Source of the DNA: Corallococcus silvisoli
GTDB lineage: Bacteria; Myxococcota; Myxococcia; Myxococcales; Myxococcaceae
DNA: 64,000 bases
Reading direction: 5' to 3'
Assembly (NCBI RefSeq): GCF_009909145.1
Contig: NZ_JAAAPJ010000014.1
Location: 124,001-188,000, forward strand
Positions 51,719-60,919 of the stretch are shown here, one piece after another. How positions within the stretch are numbered: position 1 is the stretch's first letter; each line of letters starts with the position of its first letter. The position numbers were made by a program, and so were the translations under genes. The notes below the pieces were generated by a model. That model searched no databases, had not been told where the DNA came from, and saw nothing but the letters and a program-made list of their open reading frames with translations.

Positions 51719-53431
51719 TCAGTCATCGAGCATGTCGCTCAAGACGCCGTTCTTATCCAGCACGTCTGCATCCGGCATGTCCTTGAGCGCGAGGATGAGC
51801 GCATCCAGCCGGCCCCTGGCGGCCAGGGTCTTCACGGAGCTCTGGTAGATGCCCTCGTAGTACACCCCCGCGTCCCGCAGTCGCTGGAGGGCGGCCTCAC
51901 CCGTCCTCGCCCGCTCCTGCTCCCGGGCCAGGCTCTCCTGCTCCTGGATCCTCTTCCTCACGGTCTCCGCTTCGAGCGCGATGCGCCGGTCGTCCTCGGC
52001 GATGGACTCCAGACTCTTGAGCCACTGCACGGGGAAGGTGGTGCTCCGGCACCGGAAGCCGCCCTCCTGCTTGAGCATGTAGTCGCTCGCGTCGAAGGAG
52101 CTCCTGGCCATGGGGATGGGCGTGATCTCCACCTCGGACAGCGCCTTCTGGAACCACTCGAAGGCCCGCGCCGCCAGCTTGTTCCGGGTCTTCATGTCGT
52201 GGACGACGAGCACCTGGCCCGAAGCCAGGGCCATCCCATTCACGAAGCAGAAGTAGTTCGCGCTCTGGGAGGGGTGGAAGCGGTCCACGTGCGCGTTCCT
52301 CACCTTGAGCGGGAAGGTCCCCACCACGTCCACGACCTTGAAGGCGTGTTTTTCGAGCAGGGCCTTCGTCCGCGCGTTCACCTCCCCGTACTTCTCCAGG
52401 AGCACGTTGATGTCCTTGAGCAGCGCCTCGCGCACGGGCAGCTCGCTCTCGCTGAAGCTCTCCACCAGCCTGCGCTGCTCCGTGAAGCTGTGGAGCGCGA
52501 ACCGTCCCTGCCCCAGGTAGAGCATCTGCATGTCGATGTGGTAGGCCCACTGCGGCACGAACAGGACGCGCTTCGTCTTCGAGGAGTGGTCCTCCGCTTC
52601 AGCCAGCTCCCCCAGCAGCGTCTGGCGGATGCGCGTCTTGGCGTTCTTCCACAGCAGGTACTGCTCGGGATCGTACCCGGCCCTCGCGGCGCGCCGGGTC
52701 AGCTGCTCCAGCTCCATGTCCGTCCCCTGGACCGCCAGCTTCCGGCCAAACGTCTCCGCGTGCCAGACGCCGTACAGCCCCAGCTCTCCCACGACGAACC
52801 GCAGGAGGCCCTTCGCGTCGCGTGCCGCGATGATGTTCCCGCCCGCGACCGGGATGTCGTGGAAGCCAAAGCCGCCCCGCTCCGACAGGCGCGCGTTCGC
52901 TTCCGGGTTGAGCACCTTGATGCCGTCGAACATGTCACTGGCGACCAGCTCGGAGCGCTGGGAACGGGCGTTGGCCCTGAGGACGGCGCGCGCCCCCATC
53001 GTCGTCACACCCTGACGCGCTCGATAGAGCGATGGGCCGTCCAGGGTCCGCAGCACGGGGTCCCGGTTCCAGCCCTGCTCGGCGAGCTTGAGCGGGCACA
53101 CCGGGACCGGGGTGTCCTCCAGCGCCGTGATGGCCATCTTCGTGAGGTCCCCGTCGGGCGCCATCACCAGCACCGTGTGCCCGGGATAGAGCATGTCCTC
53201 GACGTGCCAGTCCGGTGGAAGCGACTCGCTCGAGACCTCGCCCCACCCCCCTCTGGGCGCCGTCGATGTGTCCTGGAGCGCTTCCCCGCTCATGGGCGGC
53301 GGCGTGGAGACAGGGGCGTGTGCCTCGCAGTAGCCCAGCATCAGCTTCGGGAAGATGGACGAGGGCTCGAAGCGGGTCGCGACGCTGGGACACATGCGGC
53401 AGTTCATGACCCCAGCAGACGTGCGTGCCAC
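51719..53431 (-). CDS. Putative guanidine-modifying (deiminase-fold) enzyme
   Basis: 570 residues; not a family I can name. In order it shows the motifs of the agmatine/arginine deiminase fold: NRDPVL near 122, GGN at 197-199, HID at 298-300 followed by LGQGRFAL, NYFCFVNGMAL with VLVV near 392-410, and GGFRCRS with Cys461 near the C-terminus. That would give a catalytic His298, Asp300 and Cys461. The N-terminus has a CxxC-like pair (Cys11, Cys14) and no signal peptide. The C-terminal 100 residues are a charged helical extension. An enzyme acting on an arginine or agmatine group is the inference. Confidence 0.55.
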   Translation of the reverse strand: MARTSAGVMNCRMCPSVATRFEPSSIFPKLMLGYCEAHAPVSTPPPMSGEALQDTSTAPRGGWGEVSSESLPPDWHVEDMLYPGHTVLVMAPDGDLTKMAITALEDTPVPVCPLKLAEQGWNRDPVLRTLDGPSLYRARQGVTTMGARAVLRANARSQRSELVASDMFDGIKVLNPEANARLSERGGFGFHDIPVAGGNIIAARDAKGLLRFVVGELGLYGVWHAETFGRKLAVQGTDMELEQLTRRAARAGYDPEQYLLWKNAKTRIRQTLLGELAEAEDHSSKTKRVLFVPQWAYHIDMQMLYLGQGRFALHSFTEQRRLVESFSESELPVREALLKDINVLLEKYGEVNARTKALLEKHAFKVVDVVGTFPLKVRNAHVDRFHPSQSANYFCFVNGMALASGQVLVVHDMKTRNKLAARAFEWFQKALSEVEITPIPMARSSFDASDYMLKQEGGFRCRSTTFPVQWLKSLESIAEDDRRIALEAETVRKRIQEQESLAREQERARTGEAALQRLRDAGVYYEGIYQSSVKTLAARGRLDALILALKDMPDADVLDKNGVLSDMLDD

Positions 53432-53785
53432 TCAGGGTGTCAAGGCGATGCGCCTTCATCCCTCGTCCAGGCCCGCGTCGCCCCGCCAGTCTTTCTCAAA
53501 TAAAAACAGACTGACAAAAACCTTGCTCGAGCGATGAGGTCCGCCCCTCCTGGATGAAGTCCAATCCACTGAAAAGACAGGGAAAACATCCTCCGCCTCC
53601 CGACATGGCACCCCATGCAACAATTTCATACACCCGCAGAACAGTCCCAAGGGCATGGAAACAGTCACCCACCCACCAAAAACGAGTAAGACTTGACTAA
53701 AAAGACAATCAATCGCAAATCCATATCAACCGGGCATCGCGTGTCCGGTGGCGCTCCCCGGCGCCCATGACTGAAAGGATCCACC
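53432..53785 (+). other. AT-rich leader region of the Cys-rich lipoprotein
   Basis: 354 bases with runs such as AAATAAAAACAG and ACAAAAACC, clearly richer in A+T than the surrounding genes. A TTGACT box lies at 53693-53698, but no well-spaced -10 follows. No gene is visible. It probably holds the promoter of the next gene, or marks DNA acquired from a lower-GC source. Confidence 0.5.
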
Positions 53786-54133
53786 GTGAAGAGACTGTTC
53801 CTGGGAATGGTGCTGGCTGTGATTCCGCTCGTTGGCTGTGGCGCGGGCGATGAGACGGCCCCGGCGCAGAAGGGCCAGCTGTATTCATCGGAGGCCGGTC
53901 TCCAGATGGTCATCGAGCAGCGCGAGGCTCCGACCGAGGCGCCGCCCTCGGAGGACGTGGCGAACATGTCCGTCGAGCCCAGCGCCGACGTGACGGCCTC
54001 CGCCGCGTCCTGCTGGGTCGTGCTCAACTACTGCAAACACCCACAGACGGGGCGGCCCTACTGTACGGCCACCAACTGCACCATCAGCCAGGCCATCAAG
54101 AACTGCGAGGCGCTCATCAAGAAGATTTGTTAG
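53786..54133 (+). CDS. Small lipoprotein with disulfide-rich C-terminus
   Basis: 115 residues. The start is GTG 53786 with AAAGGA upstream. Lipobox LVGC at Cys18. After a 55-residue acidic, Pro-rich spacer (QREAPTEAPPSEDVANMS) comes a compact domain with six cysteines in 42 residues (C-x6-C-x9-C-x4-C-x8-C-x7-C), a spacing that suggests three disulfides. No family recognised. It might be a surface signal, a bacteriocin-like factor or a binding module; those are guesses. The gene sits behind an unusually AT-rich leader. Confidence 0.72.
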   Translation: MKRLFLGMVLAVIPLVGCGAGDETAPAQKGQLYSSEAGLQMVIEQREAPTEAPPSEDVANMSVEPSADVTASAASCWVVLNYCKHPQTGRPYCTATNCTISQAIKNCEALIKKIC

Positions 54134-54332
54134 CGCCGCGGCCGACGGTGGGGCTCCACCCGGGGCCTTGACGCATCCGGCCATGCCCTGACGTTCGTGG
54201 GGCAGGGCCGGCGATGCCTCGCGAGGGCGCGCGCGGTTGACTTCACCATCACTCCGGTGCTGAACCGGAACACCCGGACAATCGCGGGTCCGGAAGGCTT
54301 GCCCCTCGCCTGCCGCGGCTGGAGCCCCATCC

Positions 54333-56765
54333 ATGATGCCCTCTTCCCGTCGTCACCGCCGGAGCCCCTGGCTCACGCGGTGGCAGCCCCTCGTCGCCAT
54401 GGGCCTCGCCTCGGCGCTGGTCTCCTGCGCCGCCTCGGATGCACCTGACACCGCCCCGGCACCGGAGGCCCCCGCCGTGACGGACACCGTGCGGCAGCCG
54501 GTGACGCTCACCTGGACGCTGGGCGCGAAGTACGACGCCACGCAGGCCAACATCGACTTCCGCGTGTATTCCTCGCGCGCCACGCGCATCGAGGTGTGGA
54601 TCTACAAGACGGCTCAGGGCGCGCAGGAGGTCGTGAGCTATGTGATGTCGAAGGGCTCGGACAATGTCTGGAGCAAGTCCGTCTCCGTCAACACGCTGAA
54701 GACCAGCTACGGCCTCACCGGCACCGTCTATTACGGCTACCGCGCCTGGGGCCCCAACTGGACGTGGAGCTCCAGCTGGAGCAAGACGAACAACACGGTG
54801 GGCTTCGGCTCCGACGTGGACACGGCGGGCAACCGCTTCAATCCGAACAAGCTGCTGTGGGACCCATACGCGCTGGAGCTCAGCCACGATCCGGTGAACC
54901 CCTCCAACCAGGACGCGACGGTGTTCGCGTCCGGCCCCACGCACCGCTACAAGGACAGCGGCCCGTACGCACCCAAGGGCATCGTGCTGCTCCCGGACAC
55001 CACGGCCACCGGCACCAAGCCCACGCGCGCCTTCAAGGACGACATCATCTATGAAGTGCACCTGCGCGGCCTGACGAAGCAGGACACGGGCTCCGGGCTC
55101 GATTCCACCTGCCTGGGGACCTACAAGACCGCGGGCCAGAAGGCCGCGCAGCTGGCGGCGCTGGGCATCACGGCGGTGGAGTTCCTGCCGTTGCACGAGA
55201 CGGACAACGGCAACAACGACACGGTGGTCAGCACCGCGGGCGACAACTACTGGGGCTACATGAACCTCAGCTACTTCGCGCCGGATCGCCGCTACGCGTG
55301 CGACCAGACCGCGGGGGGCCCCACGCGTGAGTTCAAGGCCATGGTGAAGGCGTTCCACGACGCCGGCATCAAGGTGCTGGTGGACGTGGTCTACAACCAC
55401 ACGGGCGAGGGCGGCGGCTGGGTGAGCGGCGATCCCAGCACGTACAACGTCATGTCGTACCGGGGCCTGGACAACCCCACGTACTACAGCCTCACGAAGG
55501 ACATGAAGTTCAACTGGGACAACACCGGCGTGGGCGGCAACTTCAACACCTTCAACCCCACGGCCCAGAACGTCATCCTCCATTCGCTGTCGTACTGGAA
55601 GGACACGCTGGGCGTGGACGGCTTCCGCTTCGACCTGGCGTCGGTGCTGGGCAACGTCTACGAGCACGAGACGAACGAGCACTCCGGCTACCTGTACGAG
55701 CGCGACAACCTGAACACGGCGCTCAACCGCATCACCGCGCAGCTGGAGCCGCGCCCGGAGGGCGGCGGGGCGGGCACGGACTACATCGCGGAGCCCTGGG
55801 CCATTGGCGGCAACTCGTACCAGGTGGGCAACTTCCCGGCGAAGTGGCGGGAATGGAACGGCGCGTTCCGCGACACCTTCCGCAAGGACCAGAACGAGCT
55901 GGGCGTGACGGCGGTGAAGCCGGGGGACCTGGCCACGCGCTTCGCGGGCTCGTCGGACCTGTATGGGGATGACGGCCGCAAGCCGGCCGCGTCCGTGAAC
56001 TTCATGGTGGCCCACGACGGCTTCACCCTGAAGGACCTGTACTCGTGCAACGGCAAGAACAACGGCCAGGCCTGGCCCTACGGCCCGTCCGACGGTGGCG
56101 ATGACAGCAACCACAGCTGGGACCAGGGCGGCAGTGCGTTGCTCCAGCGACAGGCCGCGCGCAACGGCCTGGCGTTCCTGATGTTGAGCGCGGGCGTGCC
56201 CATGATGACGGGCGGCGATGAGTTCCTGCGTTCGCAGAACTGCAACAACAACGCCTACAACCTGGACTCGAGCGGGAACTGGCTGAACTACGCGTGGAGC
56301 ACGGAGCAGTCCAACTTCCGCCTGTTCGCCAAGAACCTCATCGCGTTCCGCAAGGCGCACCCCGCGCTGCGGCCGGCGGAGTTCTACCTCCCGACGGACA
56401 CCAACGGGAACGTGATGGAGCAGCTGCGCTGGTTCAAGCCGGACGGCGCGGTGGCCAACACGGCCTACTTCGATGACACGAACAACCACGCGCTGGCGTA
56501 CCGCATCGACGCGACGGAGTTCTCGGGTGAGACGGTGAGCGCCATCTACGTGGCCTACAACGGCTGGTCCGCCAACGTGAACTTCACGCTGCCGTGGCCG
56601 GGCACGGGCAAGCAGTGGTACCGCGTGACGGACACCTGCTCATGGATTGAAGCCCGGGGCGCGGACCAGGTGACCCTCAACCCGGGCAGCACGGACCTGA
56701 TTGGCGGAGAGAACGCCAACTACGGCCTGTGCGGCCGGGGCGTGCTGGTGCTGGTGGCGAAGTAG
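54333..56765 (+). CDS. Secreted isoamylase-like glycogen/starch-debranching enzyme (GH13)
   Basis: 810 residues. A signal peptide with lipobox VSC (Cys32) is followed by a CBM48-like N-terminal domain (residues of about 55-170), a GH13 barrel and a C-terminal beta domain. Catalytic residues: nucleophile Asp434 in DGFRFDLA, acid Glu487 in IAEPW, and Asp562 in VAHDGFT. It is closest in pattern to Pseudomonas isoamylase, which cuts alpha-1,6 branches of glycogen and amylopectin. As a secreted lipoprotein it would digest prey or environmental glycogen. Confidence 0.92.
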   Translation: MMPSSRRHRRSPWLTRWQPLVAMGLASALVSCAASDAPDTAPAPEAPAVTDTVRQPVTLTWTLGAKYDATQANIDFRVYSSRATRIEVWIYKTAQGAQEVVSYVMSKGSDNVWSKSVSVNTLKTSYGLTGTVYYGYRAWGPNWTWSSSWSKTNNTVGFGSDVDTAGNRFNPNKLLWDPYALELSHDPVNPSNQDATVFASGPTHRYKDSGPYAPKGIVLLPDTTATGTKPTRAFKDDIIYEVHLRGLTKQDTGSGLDSTCLGTYKTAGQKAAQLAALGITAVEFLPLHETDNGNNDTVVSTAGDNYWGYMNLSYFAPDRRYACDQTAGGPTREFKAMVKAFHDAGIKVLVDVVYNHTGEGGGWVSGDPSTYNVMSYRGLDNPTYYSLTKDMKFNWDNTGVGGNFNTFNPTAQNVILHSLSYWKDTLGVDGFRFDLASVLGNVYEHETNEHSGYLYERDNLNTALNRITAQLEPRPEGGGAGTDYIAEPWAIGGNSYQVGNFPAKWREWNGAFRDTFRKDQNELGVTAVKPGDLATRFAGSSDLYGDDGRKPAASVNFMVAHDGFTLKDLYSCNGKNNGQAWPYGPSDGGDDSNHSWDQGGSALLQRQAARNGLAFLMLSAGVPMMTGGDEFLRSQNCNNNAYNLDSSGNWLNYAWSTEQSNFRLFAKNLIAFRKAHPALRPAEFYLPTDTNGNVMEQLRWFKPDGAVANTAYFDDTNNHALAYRIDATEFSGETVSAIYVAYNGWSANVNFTLPWPGTGKQWYRVTDTCSWIEARGADQVTLNPGSTDLIGGENANYGLCGRGVLVLVAK

Positions 56766-56899
56766 CGGTGAGCCGTGTGGGACCCGGTGCTCCCTCCCAG
56801 CGGGCCCGGGTCCTCGCGGTGGCGCGCATCCTGGATGTCCTGGAGTCGGAGCGCCCCGGTATAACGGCGGCCTCCCTCCTCCAGAAAGGAACGTGCGCC

Positions 56900-57571
56900 G
56901 TGTCCCAGGAAGAAGGTCCCTCCACCGCCCTGCTGAAGCGACTTCAGCAAGAGGACTCCTTCGAGAACGAGACGTTCGAAGGCCTGGACCTCCAGGGCAT
57001 CCACCTGGTGGACAAGGAGTTCTACCGGTGCACCTTCGTGAACTGTGAATTGCAGCAAGGCCGCTGGAAGGACACGCTGCTGGAGTCGTGCGTGTTCCAG
57101 GGCTGCAACCTGACCCGCGCGAACGTCATCGCCCTCCGGTTGCGGGACGTGCGCTTCGAGGGCTCGAAGCTGATGGGCATCGACTGGACGGGGGTGGCCT
57201 CGAACCCCGAGGTGGCCTTCGAGGACTGCGGCATGCCGTACAGCTCGTTCGTGGGCCTGAGCCTCCACAAGACCGCCTTCGTGCGGTGCGTGGTGCGGGA
57301 GGCGAACTTCTTCGACATGGACCTGACGGACGCGGACTTCACGGGCGCGGACCTCGCCGGCAGCAACTTCCGCGGCTGCACGCTCACGCGGACGGACTTC
57401 TCCGGGGCCACGGGGCTCTTGCTCGACCCCGCGCGCAACAAGCTGAAGGACACGCGCATCCCGTCGGAGACGGCGATGTCCGTGGTCCACGCGCTCGGGA
57501 TGTTGGTGGAGGGCTACCACGCGAAGCCTGCGGGGCGCGGCGGGGGGAAGAAGGCGGGGACGAAGCGCTGA
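56900..57571 (+). CDS. Pentapeptide-repeat protein
   Basis: 223 residues from GTG 56900, chosen for AAAGGA upstream. From about residue 18 to 175 it has A(D/N)LxX-type repeats: FENETFEGLDLQGIHLVDKEFYRCTF, NLTRANVIALRLRDV, DLTDADFTGADLAGSNF, LTRTDFSGATGL. They form a right-handed quadrilateral helix. It resembles Qnr-like and other bacterial repeat proteins that can mimic DNA, but a specific target is not visible. It ends with a basic tail (GGGKKAGTKR). Confidence 0.9.
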   Translation: MSQEEGPSTALLKRLQQEDSFENETFEGLDLQGIHLVDKEFYRCTFVNCELQQGRWKDTLLESCVFQGCNLTRANVIALRLRDVRFEGSKLMGIDWTGVASNPEVAFEDCGMPYSSFVGLSLHKTAFVRCVVREANFFDMDLTDADFTGADLAGSNFRGCTLTRTDFSGATGLLLDPARNKLKDTRIPSETAMSVVHALGMLVEGYHAKPAGRGGGKKAGTKR

Positions 57572-57578
57572 CGAGCGT

Positions 57579-58640
57579 CTAGGTCAGGCGGCGGCAGGCG
57601 GAGGACTTCACCGCGAGGAACACCCGCAGCCCCGGTGCGACGGACAGCTCGCGCACGGCGGCCTGCGTGAGCCGCACCACCCAGCGCACACCCGCGACGT
57701 CGACGTGGGTCGCGAGCTCTCCCGAACCCGCGTCCTCCAGCTTCACCACCGCGCCCTCCAGCACGTTGCGCGCGGAGACGCCGGTCAGCGGGCCGGTGGA
57801 CAGGAGGATGTCCTCGGCGGGCACGGCGTAGGTGGCTCGCGTGCCCCCCGGCAACGCGGGCACGTCCGGAACCCAGAGCGACAGCCCCTCCGCGATGCGC
57901 AGCCGCGTGCCTCCAACGTCGGGATGCTCCAGCGTGCCCTCCAGGATGTTCTCCTCGGGCTCGCCGGTGAGCAGCCCTCGCGCGACCGTGCCCAGCACCG
58001 TGTCCGCGGGCCCCACGGCCTTCACCGCGCCGCCGTCCAGCAGCAGCGCCTCCCGGGCCAGGGCTCGCGCCTCGCCGAGCTGGTGGGTCACGTACAGCAG
58101 GGGGACTCGCGCCTCGTCGCGCACGCGCAAGAGGTAGGGCAGCACGCGCTCCTTCAACGCGACGTCCAGCGCGGCCAGGGGTTCGTCCAGCAGCAGCAGC
58201 GCGGGATCCGTGGCCAGCGCTCGCGCCAGCGCGACCCGCTGCTTCTCGCCTCCCGACAGGGTGACGGGGTAGCGGTGCAGCAGCGGCTCCAGCTCCAGCA
58301 AATGCACCGCTTCGTCCACGCGCGACGGCCGCCCGGCGCGCACGCCGAAGCGCACGTTCTGTCCGGCGGTGAGGTGCGGGAAGAGCAGCGCGTCCTGGGG
58401 CACGTAGCCCATGCGCCGCGCCTCCGGCGGGACGTCCACGCGCGAAGCCGTGTCGAGCAGCACGCGCCCCTCCACCGCCACGCGCCCGCTCGCGCCCCGC
58501 CGCAGGCCCGCGAGCACTTCCAACAGCGAGGTCTTGCCGGAACCCGAGCGCCCCAGGACCGCCACCGACGCGGACGCGAAGCGCGCCTCGACCTCCAGCG
58601 TGAAGCGCGCCAGGGGCAGGCGCAGGGACAGCTCCATCAC
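57579..58640 (-). CDS. modC: Molybdate ABC transporter ATP-binding protein
   Basis: 353 residues. Walker A GRSGSGKT (30-37), signature LSGGEKQRVALARAL, Walker B LLLLDEPLAALD, and a C-terminal Mop/TOBE domain (ARNVLEGAVVKLEDAGSGELATHVDV) that binds molybdate and is typical of ModC. It powers molybdate uptake with ModB and ModA encoded upstream on the same strand; 103 bases separate it from modB. Confidence 0.95.
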   Translation of the reverse strand: MMELSLRLPLARFTLEVEARFASASVAVLGRSGSGKTSLLEVLAGLRRGASGRVAVEGRVLLDTASRVDVPPEARRMGYVPQDALLFPHLTAGQNVRFGVRAGRPSRVDEAVHLLELEPLLHRYPVTLSGGEKQRVALARALATDPALLLLDEPLAALDVALKERVLPYLLRVRDEARVPLLYVTHQLGEARALAREALLLDGGAVKAVGPADTVLGTVARGLLTGEPEENILEGTLEHPDVGGTRLRIAEGLSLWVPDVPALPGGTRATYAVPAEDILLSTGPLTGVSARNVLEGAVVKLEDAGSGELATHVDVAGVRWVVRLTQAAVRELSVAPGLRVFLAVKSSACRRLT

Positions 58641-58743
58641 GGACGTGCTCCTCCCGCCATTCCCGATGCCACGAGCACCCGCCGGCGCGGCCCAGCGTGA
58701 AAACAGACGGGCTCCACGAGCGCCCGCCCTGGGAGCGCGTGAC

Positions 58744-59421
58744 TCACGCGAGCCCCCGGGCTCCGCGCCGCCGCGTCACCACTTCCGTCACGTACATGGC
58801 CCCGAACGCGAGCACCACCGACACCCCCGCGAGCCTCAGCGCCGCCGCGTCCTGCCCGGTCTGCGTGCGCTGGAAGATGGCCAGGGACAGCGTCTGTGTC
58901 AGCCCCGGGATGTTGCCCGCCACCAGCACCGTGGCGCCGAACTCGCCCAGCGCCCGGGAGAACGCGAGCAGCGCGCCCGTCAGCACGCCGCGCCAGGCCA
59001 GCGGCAGGGACACGCGGAAGAAGGCCCGCGTGCGCGTGTCCCCCAGCGTGCGCGCCACCGCCACCAGCCGGGGATCCACCTCCTCGAACCCCGTGCGCGC
59101 GGCGCGCACCAGCAGCGGGAAGGACATCACCGCGCTCGCCAGCACCACCGCCTTCGGCGTGAACACCACCTCCACGCCCACCGCGTCCAGGAACCGCCCC
59201 AACACCGAGTCCCGCGCCAGCAGCTCCAGCAGCACCAGCCCCACCGCCGTCGGCGGCAGCACGAGCGGCAGGGCCAGCACCGTCTCCATCACGCCCCGCC
59301 CCGGCCCCCTCCAGCGCGACAGCGCGTACGCCGCCGCGACGCCCGGCACCAGGATGAGCGCCGTGGACAGGGCCGCCACCGCCACCGTGAACAGGACCAG
59401 CCCTGTGAGCCCTTCATCCAT
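58744..59421 (-). CDS. modB: Molybdate ABC transporter permease
   Basis: 225 residues from ATG 59421, which shares its A with the modA stop (TGATG). Five to six membrane helices with the permease-ATPase contact loop in SRALGEFGATVLVAGNIPG, the EAA-like motif of ModB (ALGEFGATV-x-xAGN). It forms the channel for molybdate in the inner membrane. Confidence 0.95.
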   Translation of the reverse strand: MDEGLTGLVLFTVAVAALSTALILVPGVAAAYALSRWRGPGRGVMETVLALPLVLPPTAVGLVLLELLARDSVLGRFLDAVGVEVVFTPKAVVLASAVMSFPLLVRAARTGFEEVDPRLVAVARTLGDTRTRAFFRVSLPLAWRGVLTGALLAFSRALGEFGATVLVAGNIPGLTQTLSLAIFQRTQTGQDAAALRLAGVSVVLAFGAMYVTEVVTRRRGARGLA

Positions 59422-60323
59422 CACGGCGACAACTGCCCCCTGCCCGCATCCGGCGCCACGCCCCGCGTGCCAGCGGGCGCGGTCCGCCGCGCGCCCGCAT
59501 CCGGCGGTCCCGCCGACGGCGCACTCGGCCCCGCATCCGGCGCCACCTGGCCACCGGCCCCCTCCGGCACCGCCTTCGCGGCGCTCGCGTCCAGGAAGCC
59601 CAGCTTGTGGAACTCCTTCCGCGCCTCCGCCGTCTGGAGGAAGCGCACGAACGCCAACCCTCCCTCGGGCGCCTTGCCCTGCGTCAGCGCCGCCGCCGGG
59701 TACACGATTCGCGGCACATCCGCCTCCGGCACCGTGAACACCACCCGCACCTTCTTCGAGTGCACCGCGTCCGTCGCGTACACCACGCCCGCGTCCGCCC
59801 GCCCCGCCTCCACCGCCGCCAGCGCGGCCCGCACGTCCACCGCGGGCACCACCCGCGGCGCCACGTCCGCCCATACGCCCATCTTCGTCAGCCACGCCTT
59901 CGCGTACACCCCCGCGGGCACCGCCGCCGGCTCCGCCAGGACCACCCGCCGGAGGCCCTTCAAGTCCGCCGCCCCGCCCACCTTCACCTGGGAGCCCGCC
60001 GGGACGATGACCACCAGCCGGTTGGACAGCAGGTCCACCCGAGTGCCCGGCTGCACCAGCCCGGCCCGCTCCACCGTGTCCAGCTTCGCCTCGTCCGCGG
60101 AGAGGAAGGCGTCCGCCGGAGCCCCCGCCACCACCTGACGTGCCAGGTCACTCGACGCCCCGAAGGCGAACCGCACCGGGTGCCCCGATGCCTTCTGGAA
60201 CGCGGGGGCGAGCGCCTGGAGCGCATCCGTCGTGCTCGCCGCCGCGAAGACCAACACCTCGTCCTCCGCCCGCGCCGTCACCGCCACCAGCGCCAGCAGC
60301 AGTCCCCACCCTGTCAGTCGCAT
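59421..60323 (-). CDS. modA: Molybdate-binding periplasmic protein
   Basis: 300 residues from ATG 60323 (GGAGG 8 bases upstream), starting with a signal peptide (WGLLLALVAVTARA). The ligand-binding pattern is that of ModA: VFAAASTTDALQALAPAFQ, FGASSDLARQV and GVVYATDAVHSKKV. After the usual domain (to about 245) there is an extra Pro/Ala/Gly-rich C-terminal tail of about 50 residues, which is not usual for ModA. It is translated with modB by a 1-base overlap. Confidence 0.94.
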   Translation of the reverse strand: MRLTGWGLLLALVAVTARAEDEVLVFAAASTTDALQALAPAFQKASGHPVRFAFGASSDLARQVVAGAPADAFLSADEAKLDTVERAGLVQPGTRVDLLSNRLVVIVPAGSQVKVGGAADLKGLRRVVLAEPAAVPAGVYAKAWLTKMGVWADVAPRVVPAVDVRAALAAVEAGRADAGVVYATDAVHSKKVRVVFTVPEADVPRIVYPAAALTQGKAPEGGLAFVRFLQTAEARKEFHKLGFLDASAAKAVPEGAGGQVAPDAGPSAPSAGPPDAGARRTAPAGTRGVAPDAGRGQLSP

Positions 60324-60420
60324 CTTCCACACCTCCGGAAGCCGGCACCCGGAAAGCCCGAATGCATCCATCGCAGCCTACAAGTTGACCCACACGCCCC
60401 CCGCCGCTAATGAATACTCT

Positions 60421-60903
60421 GTGTCGCGGAATATCCATAAAGAGGATGAAGCGCTCGCGAAGGACGTCGACCGCATGCAGGAGTTGATGTTCTCGCTGGG
60501 CCGTCGCCGTTCACTCCGTGACCCCATCGCGAGCACCTGCGAACAGCTCCAGTTCACGCCGCCCCAGGTGCACGCCCTGCTGTGGCTGGGCCTGGACGGT
60601 TCGCTCACCATGGGCGAGCTGGCCAAGCGACTGGGCGTCACCGAGAAGACCGTCACCGGCGTGGTGGACCGCCTGGAGCGTGAAGGCCACCTCCAGCGCG
60701 AGCGCGGAGAAGCCGACCGGCGCGTCGTCCGCTGCCGCCTGACCGACAAGGGACGGCAGACGTTCACCAAGCTCGACCGCTCCATGCACCGCTCGATGGG
60801 CGTGGTGCTGGGCATGCTCGACCCCGAGGACCGCCAGGCCCTCTTCCGCGTCCTGGAGAAGGTCCTCCTCAAGCTGGACACGCCAGAGCCCTCCGGAACC
60901 TGA
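60421..60903 (+). CDS. MarR-family transcriptional regulator
   Basis: 160 residues from GTG 60421. The winged helix is clear: FTPPQVHALLWLGLDGSLTMGELAKRLGVTEKTVTGVVDRLEREGHLQRERGEADRRVVRCRLTDKG. It is divergent from modA, with 97 bases between them, so it may regulate the molybdate operon in place of ModE or respond to an unrelated ligand. No effector pocket residue can be assigned. Confidence 0.9.
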   Translation: MSRNIHKEDEALAKDVDRMQELMFSLGRRRSLRDPIASTCEQLQFTPPQVHALLWLGLDGSLTMGELAKRLGVTEKTVTGVVDRLEREGHLQRERGEADRRVVRCRLTDKGRQTFTKLDRSMHRSMGVVLGMLDPEDRQALFRVLEKVLLKLDTPEPSGT

Positions 60904-60919
60904 GGCCGCGCGGGCCCTT

